A DNA stretch of 64,000 bases from Bryum argenteum (GCA_037043015.1 CM073321.1:35814101-35878100), one strand, 5' to 3'; numbered from the stretch's first letter, positions 22,827 to 34,829 are shown. Notes: generated by a model not told the origin, from the letters alone. A program made the numbers and translations.

Positions 22827-24400
22827 GTGGAAGCCATGACTTCAGCGACATCATCAGGGCGAGGAGGAAGACAGACAAGGACATCTGAGGCAACTGACTT
22901 AATCTTGATCAAATCCGGACAAGGTTGCTAAGAAGAGGAAGCCATGATAGAAGCTAGTACAAGAAAATGGACATACGGGTGGTACAAATGAGATAATGAG
23001 TTCCTGTGGCGATGTTGATGTACTGAAATAATGTACTATTGGAATTAGTAAATGTAAAAAAGAGTTGCAAATTTATTTAGTGGAAGATATTGGAACAAAG
23101 TGAGTGTAGGGGTAAAATTGGACTCACAAGCTCCTCGATGTATACGTATTTAAAACTTATTGTGTAACCGCATTGTTTAAATATTGAATACATGCATTAA
23201 TTAAAGACAAATGCAAAGATGGGGCAACTAATTAAGAAAATGAGATTTGAATTTGTGACGGAGACCGCCTCTGTCAGAGAATTTGAGCGCTAGAAAGGCT
23301 GCTTGAAAATAGATTAGTATATATTGTCAGACACGGAATCACAGTAATTAATTTTGTACTGTATCGGGATGCTGAAGTGTCTAAGAGTCTTATTGGGATA
23401 CGCAGTCGAGTAGTTAGGGTTTAAAGAACGGCGCATGCAAAGAGATTAAAGTCATCCACTTAGAAGAGATAATCCTCTTTGTTTTTGCAGACGTTAGTGT
23501 CTTGAGTCTGGGTTGTATGATCATTTTGTATTGTCAGAGTCACGCATTTCAAAATATCGTGTCTTAAGGGGTAGGAGTTTGTAGTTGTTCGCAATGGAGG
23601 GTGACAGAAGTCAAGTAGAGAGAGGGAAGGATGGAGGACACGGGAAGAAGAAGAGAAGAGGTGGCATGAAGTTTTCTGGATCAAAAGCTTTGCGACGGAG
23701 TGCGATGCGGAAGAAAGATGCGCCGGATGTGTCTGATGACGATCTATGCTAGATATAAAAGAAACGATTGATGAGTTCCTCCCAGGGAGGGTTAGAAAGA
23801 ATGTAAAGATGCGAATGTTGAACTTGGACGCCATTATTGAGAATACTGGCTGTGAAGACGAAGGATAACGGCTTGATTGGAACGAAGGAGGGGAGGAGCT
23901 AGAGTCTAGGAAGCAATCGTAGAGCAGGAGTGGATCACAAGAATTTGAACCTGAGATCGCGGATAAAGAGATCGAAAGAGTAGTAAGTTTAAGTGGGAGT
24001 CTAGGATTGCATTATATGGTAAACTTGATGTGATATACAGTCTTAAAGGTTTTGATGGGTTTGTTCAGTGGGATGATATGGAGACATTCGTTGATGACAT
24101 CTTTGGTATTCATCCTCAGCGATTTGAAGCACAAGCACATGGAGCAACCCAAGATCGTCAATTGGAAGAACGGAATGCAATGGATGGCAATCAAGAAAAA
24201 GACGAAGTGGAATTAGACCCGGAACGATCACCGGTACAAATCCCAAACCTTGGACAGGAGGTTGATCCAAAATATTGTCCTGAGTTTATGATTTATAAAC
24301 ACCCTAATGGTTTCATTCAATGCTGGTTGGTAGATAATAATGAGTTTCCATGGGCTGACAGTGAGGACGTGAACAAAGCAGATGCAGATAGTTAACGTGC
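22827..24400. mobile_element. MULE-like element I, right part
   Basis: From 22,827 to about 22,945 the minus-strand N-terminal coding repeats of transposase I resume. 22,946-23,593 is AT-rich with no gene I recognise; by position it is the divergent promoter region. The relic of protein C follows on the plus strand. The rest of the element cannot be traced with confidence beyond about 24,400. Confidence 0.55.
23594..24395 (+). pseudogene. Accessory protein C, element I
   Basis: The ATG at 23,594 opens a charged N-terminus containing KKKRRGGMKF and ALRRSAMRKKD, clearly related to protein C of II and III. A second part (24,030-24,395) ends in a segment containing GQEVDPKYCPEFMIYK that aligns loosely with the C-terminus of the III copy (EEVHEKPYFPVYWEDLG). 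An in-frame stop soon after the N-terminus and the unclear intron indicate a relic. It is divergent from transposase I, reproducing the family layout. Confidence 0.45.
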
Positions 24401-24960
24401 AACTAGTGAGTAGACCCATTGAAGCCTTTTTATCTACGTGTTTTAAAACAAAAATCTGATGTAGTGTTGGAAATGTCCAAATTTATGTAAGATGGTCTTC
24501 ATTAAATAAAGATCATAGCCAAATATTTCTTAGTAGATATTGAGTAGCAAGTCCTTGTGTTCTTGATTCTAACAGACAAACATTTTTTTCTCTCTCAACT
24601 TCATTATATTATTTTTATATCATGCATGATTTTTTTTTTGTAGACGAAACGGACATCGCTTGAGCTTTCATGCATGGTATTTTTTTTTAGTGAAACGTAT
24701 TAAAATTTTGTGAAAAGTAGGGGATTTAATGAATGTTAATACATAGGTATGTAGTATCAGATGTTTGGTGATGGATGCTGGTTGATGTGCCGCCCCAGCC
24801 GAACTCCCCACCTGGCTGCTGGACGCACTGGGGACGCACTAGGGACGCATTGGAACTCCCCACGATTAATAGAGGCACCGAAGCGGGCTTTATTCCGCAC
24901 AAGCAGGGTGCTCGACGGGCGATGGTTTATTTTGCCCTCCCCCCTAACAGTGCCCCCCCT
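24401..24960. other. No recognisable gene
   Basis: AT-rich to 24,780. Then comes a short GC-rich piece with three GGACGCA-type repeats (CTGGACGCACTGGGGACGCA) near 24,820-24,850. Overlapping ORFs there share no feature with known families. Confidence 0.5.
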
Positions 24961-24993
24961 CCCTAAAACCCTAAACCCTAAGATCCTAAACCC
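24961..24993. repeat. Interstitial telomere-like repeat
   Basis: CCCTAAAACCCTAAACCCTA followed by AGATCCTAAACCCC: four to five degenerate units of the plant-type CCCTAAA telomere sequence. Too short and degenerate for a chromosome end. Confidence 0.6.
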
Positions 24994-25075
24994 CAAGACT
25001 TTGAAATTGAATTGTTAACTCGTATGTGAATTTGTTGATTGCTGTTATGGAGATCTCATACATTTGGTGGAATAT

Positions 25076-25175
25076 TGATATCAAGGACGTTATATTGGAA
25101 ACCATGAGTTGTTCTAAATCTATACGTTTCGTCATTAAAATATTAACACCAATATTTCTTCTCTTATCTTATTGA
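25076..25175. repeat. Fragment related to the element IV intron
   Basis: Closely similar to 50,308-50,405 (upstream of the gene D exon of copy IV), sharing ATTAACACCAATATTTCTTC. A short non-autonomous element interrupts the similarity at 25,176. Confidence 0.6.
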
Positions 25176-25690
25176 GGAGAACGTAGAGGCGTGAGCGTAG
25201 AGCGGTGAGCGGTGAGCAGTGAGCGGTGAGCGTAGAGCGGTGATGGGACAATTTTGACTATTTTATATCAATTATGTTTCAAAGTAAAGTACCCTATTAC
25301 CACTTAATTTTGTACTGTACTATTTAAAATGTCTATTTTTAGGGTTTAGGTCCCTAATTCCGTGGTGTTGGGTCTTCTTTAAATGTGGGTCCCAACTCGC
25401 ATGAATATTTCATTTGTATTGTCTTAAAGATTTTATGTGAATATATTGAAAGTAAGGCTGATGTCATCATATTGATGAACGTGTGAATTGGAGGCATGAC
25501 TATTTAAAGATTAAATTGAGTATATATTTTAAGTAATTCTAAAATTTGTTTTTGGGTTTAGGGTTTAGGAATAAATTATGGCTGACGTCATCATGAAAAT
25601 ACAACAAAAACTCAACGAAAGCAAAGAACCCTAGAGATCTATACTACATCCTTGGGTAGTTGCCTCTTATGTAACGCGCTGCTCACACGA
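25176..25690. mobile_element. Non-autonomous MULE-like element (MITE-like) A
   Basis: Starts GGAGAACGTAGAGGCGTGAG with GTGAGCGGTGAGCG short repeats and ends CGCTGCTCACACGAG, i.e. with an inverted GTGTGAGC terminus like the large family. Non-coding, about 0.5 kb. Contains two GGCTGAYGTCATCAT motifs as at the methyltransferase side of II and III, so it looks like a deletion derivative of that end. I cannot define a clean target duplication. Confidence 0.6.
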
Positions 25691-25767
25691 GCCTGGCGAG
25701 GGATAGCCTGCAAAGTGGGCTTCATTTTTCTATGAGGCAAACATTGCATTCAATGTCATACGACATC

Positions 25768-26290
25768 GGAGAACGTAGAGGCGTGAGCATAGAGCATGGA
25801 GCGTAGAGCGGTGAGCGGTGAGCGTAGAGCAGTGACGGGACAATTTTGACTATTTTATAACAATTTTTTTTCAAAGTAAAGTACTCTATTACCACTTAAT
25901 TTTGTACTGTACTATCTTAAAATGTCTATTTTTAGGGTTTAGGGTCCCTAATTCCGTGGTTTTGGGTCTACTTTAAATGTGGGTTCTACCTCACAAAAAT
26001 ATTTCATTTGTATTGTCTTGAAGATTTTATGTGAATATATTGAAAGTAGGGCTGATGTCATTATATTGATGAACGTGTAAATTGGAGGCATGACTATTTA
26101 AAGGTAAGATTGAACATATGTTTTGGGTAATTCTAAAAGTTGTTATTGGGTTTAGGATTTAGAGATAAATTAGGGCTGATGTCATCATGAAAGTACAACA
26201 AAAATTCAACAAAAGCAAAGAACCCTCGAGATCTATACTACATCCTTAGATAGTTGCCTCTTATGTAACGCGCTGCTCACACGAGTTCGT
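25768..26290. mobile_element. Non-autonomous MULE-like element (MITE-like) B
   Basis: Near-duplicate of 25,176-25,690 in the same orientation, with the same GGAGAACGTAGAGGCGTGAG start, GCTGATGTCATCAT motifs and CGCTGCTCACACGAG end. The 77 bp between A and B is unrelated to B's right flank, so this is either two insertions or a tandem duplication. Confidence 0.6.
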
Positions 26291-26404
26291 CGAAGAATAC
26301 TACGCATGTTGTGAAACAAAACTGATAAAGGAAAAAATATAAATGGCAATAAGATATATAATTCAATTTTCAGTAATAGAAACTGTCTCATCGTTTAATC
26401 TAAT

Positions 26405-26560
26405 GTAGTGGACGGTTAGACATAATGATGGCATAGCGGAGGTCCGGGTTCGATCCCCATCGGGCTCGTTTGAGCATCGCATTGTGCACAAGGCAGCTAT
26501 CTTGAGCTAATAGGGCAAAAATAGAAGCTCCCATAAACATTGACAAATATAGAGTAGCAA
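26405..26560 (+). mobile_element. tRNA-derived SINE
   Basis: Contains GGTCCGGGTTCGATCCCCAT, a good tRNA B box, preceded by a weaker A-box-like stretch. Its body matches the inverted copy at 42,180-42,345, sharing ATCGGGCTCGTTTGAGC-type sequence and a similar 3' part. 26,561-26,825 has no recognisable feature. Confidence 0.6.
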
Positions 26561-26825
26561 TGACCTACAAGAACTTGTATACGTTTTAGAATTTTAAATG
26601 TCATTTGAAATAGTGGGGTGTGACAAGTGAACCCAACATATAGATCGAGTACAGAATTGGACATTGAAATTGTTCAATACGGTTGAAGGTTTCGATACTG
26701 GCAAACACACATATATGTAAAATAATGTAAATCATATGAAAGTAATGAGTTGTAGGGTAAGGCAACTCATGAGAGTTGACCCTACATTGTCATCTCTGAA
26801 ATAGTAAAAAAATAAACACACTACG

Positions 26826-27105
26826 ATGAAGGTAAAGCACCATTCAAATGATCAGTGTGACCATCATTTGAAGATTGCCAAGCCTTTGTCCGACTTGTTG
26901 AAAAAAGGGGTGAACCAAGTATGGGATGAATTTTGCTACCAAGCCTTTGAGGAACTCAAGAACAAGTTGTCATCTCCACCAGTGTTGAAGTTCCCTGAGT
27001 TTGATAAGCCCTTTGAGGTCCACACAGATGCAAGTGACTTTGCCATTGGAGGCGTCTTGATGCAAGATGGTAGGCCAATTGCCTATGAGAGCAAGAAGTT
27101 GGATG
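26826..27105 (+). mobile_element. Ty3/gypsy RT-RNase H fragment (fossil)
   Basis: Encodes the junction of reverse transcriptase thumb and RNase H typical of Ty3/gypsy pol: IAKPLSDLLKKGVN, then PFEVHTDASDFAIGGVL and PIAYESKKL. Only this short part of pol remains. It abuts an LTR-like segment at 27,106. Broken remnant; age not estimable from one copy. Confidence 0.85.
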
Positions 27106-28400
27106 TGTCGCGCACCTCTCCTTGAGGAGTGCCCGCAACACCAAGGGCCCAAGGGGGACACCGGAGTGACGCCCGGGCCTTGGGGTGCCAAGGTGAAGGG
27201 AACCTAAGTGGGCCTAGTGTGGGAGAGGACCCCGGGCGTTGGAGACGCCTCTCACCCACGGAGACTAGGAGCCACGAGGGAATGGACATGAGATTATGGA
27301 AGCTCATGTTGCCACGATTCCGGGATGCTAAGGAGCACCTCAGTTGGAGGTGTGAGCTAAAAGTTATGGGAGTTGGAAGATTGTGGGACTAAAGGGAGTG
27401 CTGTCCAGGGACAGTGCTGGACTGGGAAGCTGGCCCGGGACTCCCGAATCTTCAGAGGGGCATAACTCCCTCAATACTTGTCGGAATGAGGCAAGTAAGG
27501 TGTCTATCGGCATCTGCTTGACGAGTAGATGTCGATAGAGTGGTCGCTCGTCGCGTTTGGATGCGGGACGAGGTAGATACGAGCCCTGGAAGGTTCGGGA
27601 AGTCTCCCGGGCCTTCCAGCGGCTAAGGCATTGGGAGATTGGGTGGTCTTCCAAAACTAAGAGGTGTGAGGGTCCAGCCCTTCACCTAGGACCAGGGGGC
27701 TGCCGAATCCCACAGAGTATACTATGGGGAGGGCTGGTCTCCCTCCACACTCCCATGGTGCCTTGGTGGTGACCAAGGTGGGAGTCCCGAGTGGTGTGGC
27801 TAGTGTTGGGGCCTCACCATGGGGACTCCCAAGCCAAGGTGAGTCCCAATGGGTGGAGCTAGTGTTGGGGCTCCACCATGGGGACTCAAAGTGCAAAATG
27901 AGGCACGGTGGGTGGAGCTAGTGTTGGGGCTTCACCACGGTGGCTCATAAGGACAAGGTGAGTCCCGGTGGGGGAGCTAGTGTTGGAGCTTCACCACGGG
28001 GACTCATATAGGCAAAATGAGGACCATGAGTGCTACCGATGTGGGGTGGTGTCTCACCGCCGGCGTTGTGATTACTTGGTGGCCTTGGGGTCACCATGGT
28101 GGTCATGGGCGGTGGTGAGGAGACACCACCAAGTGCGGTTAGGCCGCGTGGTATGGGAGTGCCACCAAGTTGGGCCTTGGACATAAGTGGAAGTCCGCAC
28201 CTAACCATTGGCTACCTACGAAGGGGTTGAGTCCCGGTTGCATGAGTAGGAGGCATTGATAACCAAGCGGTGAGCTTGGTGGTTGGTATGGGGAGCTAAC
28301 TTTGTGCATGTGGGGGATGTGCAGAGTTAGCGCTCGTGACACTTGCTAGAGTTGGGAAAAAGTTGGTGTAAGCTAAAGTGAGCTAGCAAGGGTTGCGACA
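27106..28400. mobile_element. LTR-like segment (fossil), about 1.3 kb
   Basis: Starts TGTCGC and ends GCGACA, the inverted dinucleotide-type ends of an LTR. It is non-coding and contains internal direct repeats built on GTGGAGCTAGTGTTGGGGC near 27,850-28,000. Related to 1-2,065. It joins the RT fragment on the left and truncates the last exon of methyltransferase copy IV on the right. No matching target duplication is seen, so it is not a simple solo LTR. Confidence 0.55.
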
Positions 28401-30190
28401 CTTTAAGTGAATGTACCTAAGCACACCAGTTCTAAAGCGTCGGCGTGATGAATTCGGTACAGGAGGAGTTGGAGCCGCGACGAAAGGCCCAAGCAACATG
28501 CTCCGCATAAGAGGGTAGAACAAGTGTGGGAGGTGGGCTGTTGAAGAGATAAGCGTTTTGGGTCAAGTGTCTTGAGATGCCTGCATATCTAAATAATCAT
28601 AACCAGTCAATGCTTTGAATGTAGTTTGGACTTTGAAATCACAAAAAGTCATTGAATTGAATTGACTACACACCAATATAAGTGCAAGGCTTCTTTGGAT
28701 ACGGTTCATCGGAGTCGTAATCGTCACCAGAGGCTGATTCCCCACTTTCTTCTTCCAACAGTTTAGGGTGTTTGAAGGTGGCCAAGAGCCCATCAAAAAT
28801 CTCCTCATCTGGCCTCAAAAGCAATGAGGTGACGATTGGAGCCTGCACATGCAAGAATTGAAGCAACTGCACATTAGGAAATCCACATGAGTACCGAACT
28901 TGACATTTCCAAACTGCTTATGAATGGGAACTTGAAGTTTTACCGGTACTAGCGCTGAAGTCAAACACGATTCGCCCCTCGTCCGTGAGGCAATCCACAA
29001 AGCACTGCAAAAACGATGGATCCTTCTCACGTGAGCCGCGCTATGGCTTTCCGATAGTCCGGCAGGTAATGGAACTTGAGTGAGCAAAGTTACTGACCAT
29101 GTCATCCTCGTCAGGTATGATAGCGACTCATGCGTATGATTGCGCCACTTGTCGTATATTGAACATCTTCACGAAGTCTTTACGAGGATAGACCTTGATG
29201 ATAAAGTTATGGGTCTGCAATAAGCAATTCGAAATAAGAGAACGTAATATTGAAATGAGAAATTAAATCAAGTCCAATATTTGAAGTATACCTCTCTTGC
29301 GGTAGCCCCAGGTTTAACCAAAGGAAGGGGGTTATAGGCCCACCACTCTCGCAGAAGCCGGAAATTGTAAGTACTAGCACGATCGTGGAGGATGCGGTCA
29401 ATTTTGACGTCCTTGGGGTGCATAATAAAGATAGTCCCAAGGTCAGTCAAATGGTATGAGGCAAAGACAAAAACGAACTCGAAGTAATACGAAGCACGTT
29501 TGTTCTAGACGGGAACTGCGTCCGGCGAGACACCAAGCACGGGCAAGTTCTCGGGAACGTCTGCAATGATAATGTCAATCCCGGGGTGTTTGGGCTTGTA
29601 CTCCATCTTCTTGCAAGGGTAGTCCCTACCCTTTCCAATCTGTGGGTTAAACACAAAGTAATTAAAAACCAATGAACATGCTAGAGTAACTTCTCTAAGA
29701 AAGCAATCCATTGTTATAGAGGGATTTACCTTCTTGATGTGTTGAACCATAGCCTGAATAGCGTCTACCCAGCCTGCAGCCTTTGTAGACTGCTCAACCA
29801 AGGCGGCCGTGTCTCTTTTCTCAAGGAACATAGGGAGCATCACAGTTGTAGGAGAAGATGAAGTACTACCCACATTTTTGGGAATAACTATGGGACGCAT
29901 GGTTTCATTAGATTGCGTCGGTCCATGTGACAGAGGGGATTCACGAGGGGCTGACGACGATGGAGGAGTAGATCCCACATTCAAAACCCCACCCTCAGAT
30001 GCTTGTGTCCACCGTCGATCATGCCTTTGTGGCAGAACTATCTGCCTCTCTGAGGCAATGCACCTCTTACACCACGCCCACCGTTGTTGACAACCGTCCC
30101 TTGGGAAGCTTGTGTCATAGCAACTTCTCTTTGAACTGCAATGTATACAGAAGCGCACATGTTAGATAATTAACAAAGTACACGAGGAAA
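28401..30190 (-). pseudogene. ParB-methyltransferase gene, copy IV-left, 3' half
   Basis: Continuation of the left palindrome arm beyond the insertion of element III. Exons on the minus strand: 29,730-30,135 (Ser/Pro-rich linker), 29,292-29,639 (motif IV-like IADVPENLPVLGVSP), 28,944-29,214, 28,674-28,866 (motif I region with SNRHLIAF) and 28,401-28,580 (LPSYAEH tail). The last exon is cut by the LTR-like segment. The exon before motif I reads FDFSASTG where the other copies have FDWS. The exons pair with 53,6xx-54,680 of the right arm and share its lesions, so this copy was inactive before it was duplicated. Confidence 0.65.
30182..30190. repeat. Target-site duplication, left of element III
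   Basis: ACGAGGAAA, against ACTAGGAAA at 42,848-42,856 (one mismatch). The unoccupied site, as ACTAGGAAA read on the minus strand, is present in the right palindrome arm at 53,612-53,620. Confidence 0.7.
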
Positions 30191-30410
30191 GGACGTTGCT
30201 ACCGTGTGAGCGTTGAGCGGTGACCGGTGAGCAGAAAGCGGTAAGATTTTTGAATTTTTAGGGCTGACTTTGTATTTTTAGTAAAAAAGTTTCTAAAAAT
30301 AGTATAATATTTTTTATTCTAGAATTATTCTCGAATATTCTTGAGAATATTCGAATATTCCAGACTTATTACCGTGGATTTAGTGACCCAAACCCGTGGA
30401 AATAAGTTTT
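30191..30410. repeat. Left terminal and subterminal repeats of element III
   Basis: The terminal 50 bp carries GTGAGCGTTGAGCGGTGACC-type repeats. At 30,322-30,362 are two overlapping palindromes built on GAATATTC, and at 30,370-30,405 the pair CCGTGGATTT ... AAACCCGTGG. These are the same subterminal signals as at the transposase side of I and II. 30,411-30,655 is the transposase 3' flank with nothing else recognised. Confidence 0.65.
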
Positions 30411-30655
30411 AAATTCTCTGAGATTGGTTGGACTTGAGCTCAAAACTCGACAATAAATCACAATTTGGAAATGGCAAGAGGTTTCTAAGGTAATGTTTCT
30501 AAGTGTTTAGTACTCCAAGTAAGACAAATTGGCAAGGTTTGCTGTACATGTAGGTTCTAGAATAATTATTTTTAATAAGTTCTGAAATAAATATCACATA
30601 CACCCAATCATAGGACTTACATATGGCGTATGTAAATGAGGGGATTTAAGGCATT

Positions 30656-33600
30656 CTAATCTGTAGCATGGTCTAGGATTCCTCCCTCCAGAATCTTCTT
30701 CACCTCATTGAAACTAAGAGTGGCCGCGTGGATGAAGAGGTCAGCATCCGGATCAAATTTGCAAACCAATACCGTGATGAAGTATAGGTGCTTGCACGAT
30801 CGGTATGGATCTCTCCATCCTCACGAAGAAATTGTTTTCTTGAACACTCGGCATGAGCAATCCGGGAATTTACTAATTGGAAGTCTATAAACTGCATCCG
30901 AATCCGACTCCAAGTCTACGATACATCCAAAACCAGGATGCGGGATCATGGTCACCTTCAGAATTTTGGTCTGCATTGAGGTGGCAGTCTCAATATTCTT
31001 CATGTGCTTTGAAGTCATAGCTGGAATGCGTTTCATGTTCTTCGATCTTCTTGACCTAGGGAACACGTCCGGCTTCTCCGGGAGTGGAATATGGGACAAG
31101 TCTCTTGGTGGGGCAACATTATTGAAAGTGCGGTTCGTAGGAAGCTGTTCTTTTTGTGGTAATCGAAAGCCCGCATTCTCCAACGCCTCCATTTCATCAA
31201 GTTTGAGGTTAGTCCCTATCTTAACAGGCTATATTGAAGGAATAGGGGGTCTATCTTGGCTTAGAGAGAATGGCTCAATCCACTTGCGACAATGACCCTT
31301 CACACATCTGTCAATATCATCCACACAAAAAAAGAACTGATCAATTTTACTTGGCCCCTCTTGAGGGCGTTGCCATACTCCGGTGTAAGTTGGAGCTGCG
31401 GTTGCCTTCCCCTTTTGAATAATTCGTGAGTCACATCTTTTTTTACTCTTTCGCATGATACTCCAACAAGCGTTGGCAGAATTCTCCCTCAAACGGGCAA
31501 TGTGCCACAGCCTCTCGTCTACATTAGTCTCCTAAACAGCGGTCACACGTTCAATACTAGGTCCAGCAAAAGTGGATGGTATTGTCGGTGGCTCTGCAAC
31601 TTCATCCTCTTTATGGATAGAACTCAGAATTTCAGTACAAGCTCGGGTAACTCTTCTCCCAATTCGAGGACGTGAGTAGCTCACGGTGTCAAGCCTGTGC
31701 GTTTCATCATCAGCTCCAATTGGAACATCAGCCTTACGTTTCTTGGATCCGAACACCTCGGCCCCCTCAAGGTGGGCGTCGCAGGTACAAATCTTTTCAG
31801 CTCCTGGATAGTCAGAAACTACCTTTGTGAGGCCTGATGGATCGCCGGTTCGTTGAGCTTTATGGGCAACACCAAGTAATATTTCTTCGAATGTTGGTCC
31901 ATTACCTCCCTTACCACCTCCGTTGAAGTCGTGGTAACCCACAACTTGGAGGAAAGCACGAACATAATCATCAACAACTGCAACGTATAAGTCCACACCC
32001 TTGTTGCCGGACGCTTGCAACCATTTGTTATGGATAGATTCCGCAAGGTTACATGAAGGCATCTCCGCCACCTCCTCTGCACAATACTTATTTTCCTGCA
32101 AGGTGCAAAGACTTTTGACTTAGTAACAAAAGAAGTTGATCACGATATCTAGAGCGGGTTAGACTTGCTGCACCGCAAGGCTGATCCAAAAATAGATTTT
32201 TTTTTTAAGATTAAAATAATTGTTACTGATAAAATTCAAATAAGCAGAATATTCTATACTAAAACAGCTAAATAAATTTTTCAGAGTTACTAGACATACA
32301 TGCTCATGTACATAATCGCTACAGTGACTGTGGACTCACCAATTCCATGAAGCCACCTCACTGCCTATATCGGAAATGCCAGAATGCAAGCCAGTGTTCG
32401 AGGTGACCTAATCCAACTTCGGAGGTGGCCTGCGCCGACGCCCACCATGCTCGGATCGCCCAATATCTTGTCTCTGCTTGAGCCATGGTGCGTGCATCTT
32501 TGTATTGCTCACAAAGATGTCGATGTTGATCCTGCAGCTCGTGCACGATGTATTGTTTGGTGTGTTTCTCTAGGGATTGCGTCCAATGGAAGTAGCAAGT
32601 CCGCTCGCGACCTTCCATAGGGACTTCAGGGTCATCGGAGCCGTAATTGATCCGCACAGCGTTCCAGTTGGCTTGCGCACTGTCGGCTATGAACCCTTGA
32701 AACTGCGGCGCTTCCACTCCGTTCCTGCCCATGACGTGGTTTAGATTTTTCCAGAAGACGATCTGAGCTTTTCCGTCTTCAGACTGGAAATCACAGCATG
32801 CAATAGTTTGAATGCGGCAGATTTTTGAGTCATAAACGTGGCACGCCATGGTGGTCCAGTTCTTGACACGCTTGACGTGGTCGAACATCACCCACGCGTG
32901 GGACAGGTCGCCTCGGGGCTGCATACGACGAACAAGGTCACCACCGCTTCCGGGGCCGACCTCAGACATCTTGAAAATGAACACTTTGTCACTTTCATCT
33001 CCTTGGCACGGGAATTGGTTACGTTGGATGTAAGCCCAGTTGCTGAAGCCGCAAAGCTTGGTGATCCCATCGAGAACACCGTATCTGCGCAAATGCTTAA
33101 AAGTGGTAATACGATTCCTGACGCTCGGAGAGTTCAACTCCTTACACTGATCGAAGATAGGTTCTAGCTCCAGGAGGGTGAGCTTGGAGGTAACAGGGTC
33201 ACCTTCTTCACGGAGAAGCAAGTTTCCGAGTAAGTCCTTGCTTGCCTCCATGACTATTTTGGACGTGGTAGCTTGCGGGTTACGTTCTACGTGCTCCTCT
33301 ATTAACTCATCAATTATTTTACGTGCACATCTATAGTCTCCGACCTTGACAGGATGTTCGTGCGTACCGATATGCACACACGCCCGCTCTTGACTCTCCT
33401 CTCCAAATACGTAGAATATTTTAGCAGGACATAAAGCAACACAAACGGGAGGTTCTTTGCAGATCTTACAGACCAGTGTTGAAGAAGGAGGAGGCGCGAG
33501 GCCGACCAAGACGGGGTCCTTGGTAAAACCCTCGAACTCCACCTCATTTACTTGTGCTCTGCGGTCAGGTCGTAGCAAGAAGCCGCAGTTCTCATTGTGG

Positions 33601-33953
33601 CATTGAAGATGATTTACACAGTTAGAGTAGCGGAAAGACAAACCGAGGTTGTTACTAATGTAAGTAGTCATTGTCCTGGTCCACACATGACCGTCGTATC
33701 TTTTGTCCATCCCTTCTATAGATTTGGCTACCTTGACAGCAGTAGTTGGTAGAACGGGAGGGAGAATGTACAGCACATCACCGTTGAAAGTGGGGGGCAG
33801 GAAAGAGACGCTGTCAGTACGAATGGAATGGAACTCTATTTTTTTGAGGATAGTTTTGTTGCGAGACATACTACCTAGTCTACGGAGCGAAGAAATAATG
33901 TTTTTGGGTTTTACGACTTTAGACGCGGGAAGAGAGGAAAGGAGATAGGTCAT
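30656..33953 (-). pseudogene. MULE-like transposase, copy III
   Basis: Exon 1 spans 32,340-33,953 and exon 2 30,656 to about 32,097, joined by a GT-AG intron. With the ATG at 33,953, residues 112-123 hold a C-x5-C-x4-C patch. Residues 162-200 hold CKIC and H-x-G-x-H-x-H, reminiscent of WRKY/GCM-type zinc folds. The DDE-like core has Asp at about 375 (CHVYDS) and about 424 (GFIADSAQANWN), then C-x2-H at 453-456. Exon 2 ends with a SWIM finger (CSC ... CKHLYF). SWIM plus this core is characteristic of plant Mutator-like transposases; the 9-bp target duplication agrees. In-frame stops at positions where other copies have Trp make it inactive as it stands. KDZ-type transposases are a less likely alternative. 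Confidence 0.8.
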
Positions 33954-33957
33954 AGAA

Positions 33958-34633
33958 AGAAGAAGCAGAGGGGTGGTACGAAGTTCACTAACTCTAAAGA
34001 ATAGAGACGTAGTGCTTTGCGGAAGCGCGATGAGAGAAGCTCTAGCGGAGATGATCGGGAGCCAGACGGGTACGATATATTGATCGACGATGAGGTGCTA
34101 CCGCCATTCAAGCGGACTATCAAAATGCGATCGCTCAACCTCGATAGTGGCCCGGAGAGTGTCAGGACTGACGAAGCTGAAGAAGAGGAGGAGGAAGGGA
34201 GTAGAGGGCACTTTAAGACGTCTTGCGAGTCTGTTTGCGCAGATGGAGACGACGATGGAGGTGTGGATTCTAAGCATGAGGTAATAAAATAGTGTTTGTT
34301 CGAAATTGTTCGTAAAGCTCAACATATTCTGGAATATGTATATGGAATAATAACACCATGTGTTGACTTCAGCATCGCAAAAGATTGGAAGAGGAAGAAT
34401 ATAGATCTGGAGATGAAGCAACAACTTTTGAAGAAAAAAGAGTCACTGATATGGGCGAGAGAGCAGGAGCCTCTTCTTAGCACGGGACATAGAATGACGT
34501 TGCGGATGAATTTGGGCCAAGTGTCGAAGAATTAGAGGAGGTACATGAGAAACCCTACTTCCCCGTTTACTGGGAGGACTTAGGGTTGATTAATTATACA
34601 ATCAACGAGATTCCTTTCTTCAATATGAAGTAG
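33958..34633 (+). pseudogene. Accessory protein C, element III
   Basis: Exon 1 (to 34,280) encodes the basic KKKQRGGTKFTN, then RRSALRKRDERSSSGDDREP, then FKRTIKMRSLNLDS and a Glu-rich run. After a GT-AG intron, exon 2 (34,376-34,633) ends with EEVHEKPYFPVYWEDLG and NEIPFFNMK. No ATG precedes the basic part in frame within the conserved region, and stops lie in exon 2, so this copy is worn. Its 5' end overlaps the start of the transposase on the opposite strand. Function unknown; see the II copy. Confidence 0.5.
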
Positions 34634-34829
34634 TGTTGACTTTTCATATGTACTTAAGAGGGTTTTATAATATATATGAACCCAGTACTGAGTAATAAAT
34701 TACGGGTCCCAAGTTCGTACTTGGGGGCCCCAAGTTTGTACTTGTTTAATTTGTATCTGTATTATTTTCAGAACATATATAATTTGTATTATTTAATTTT
34801 CTTAATTTGGAGTTATTAGTAACTAAACA

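Noticed and set aside
26826-28400. A complete Ty3/gypsy element
   Set aside because: Only a short RT-RNase H piece and one LTR-like segment are present, with no second LTR or target duplication.
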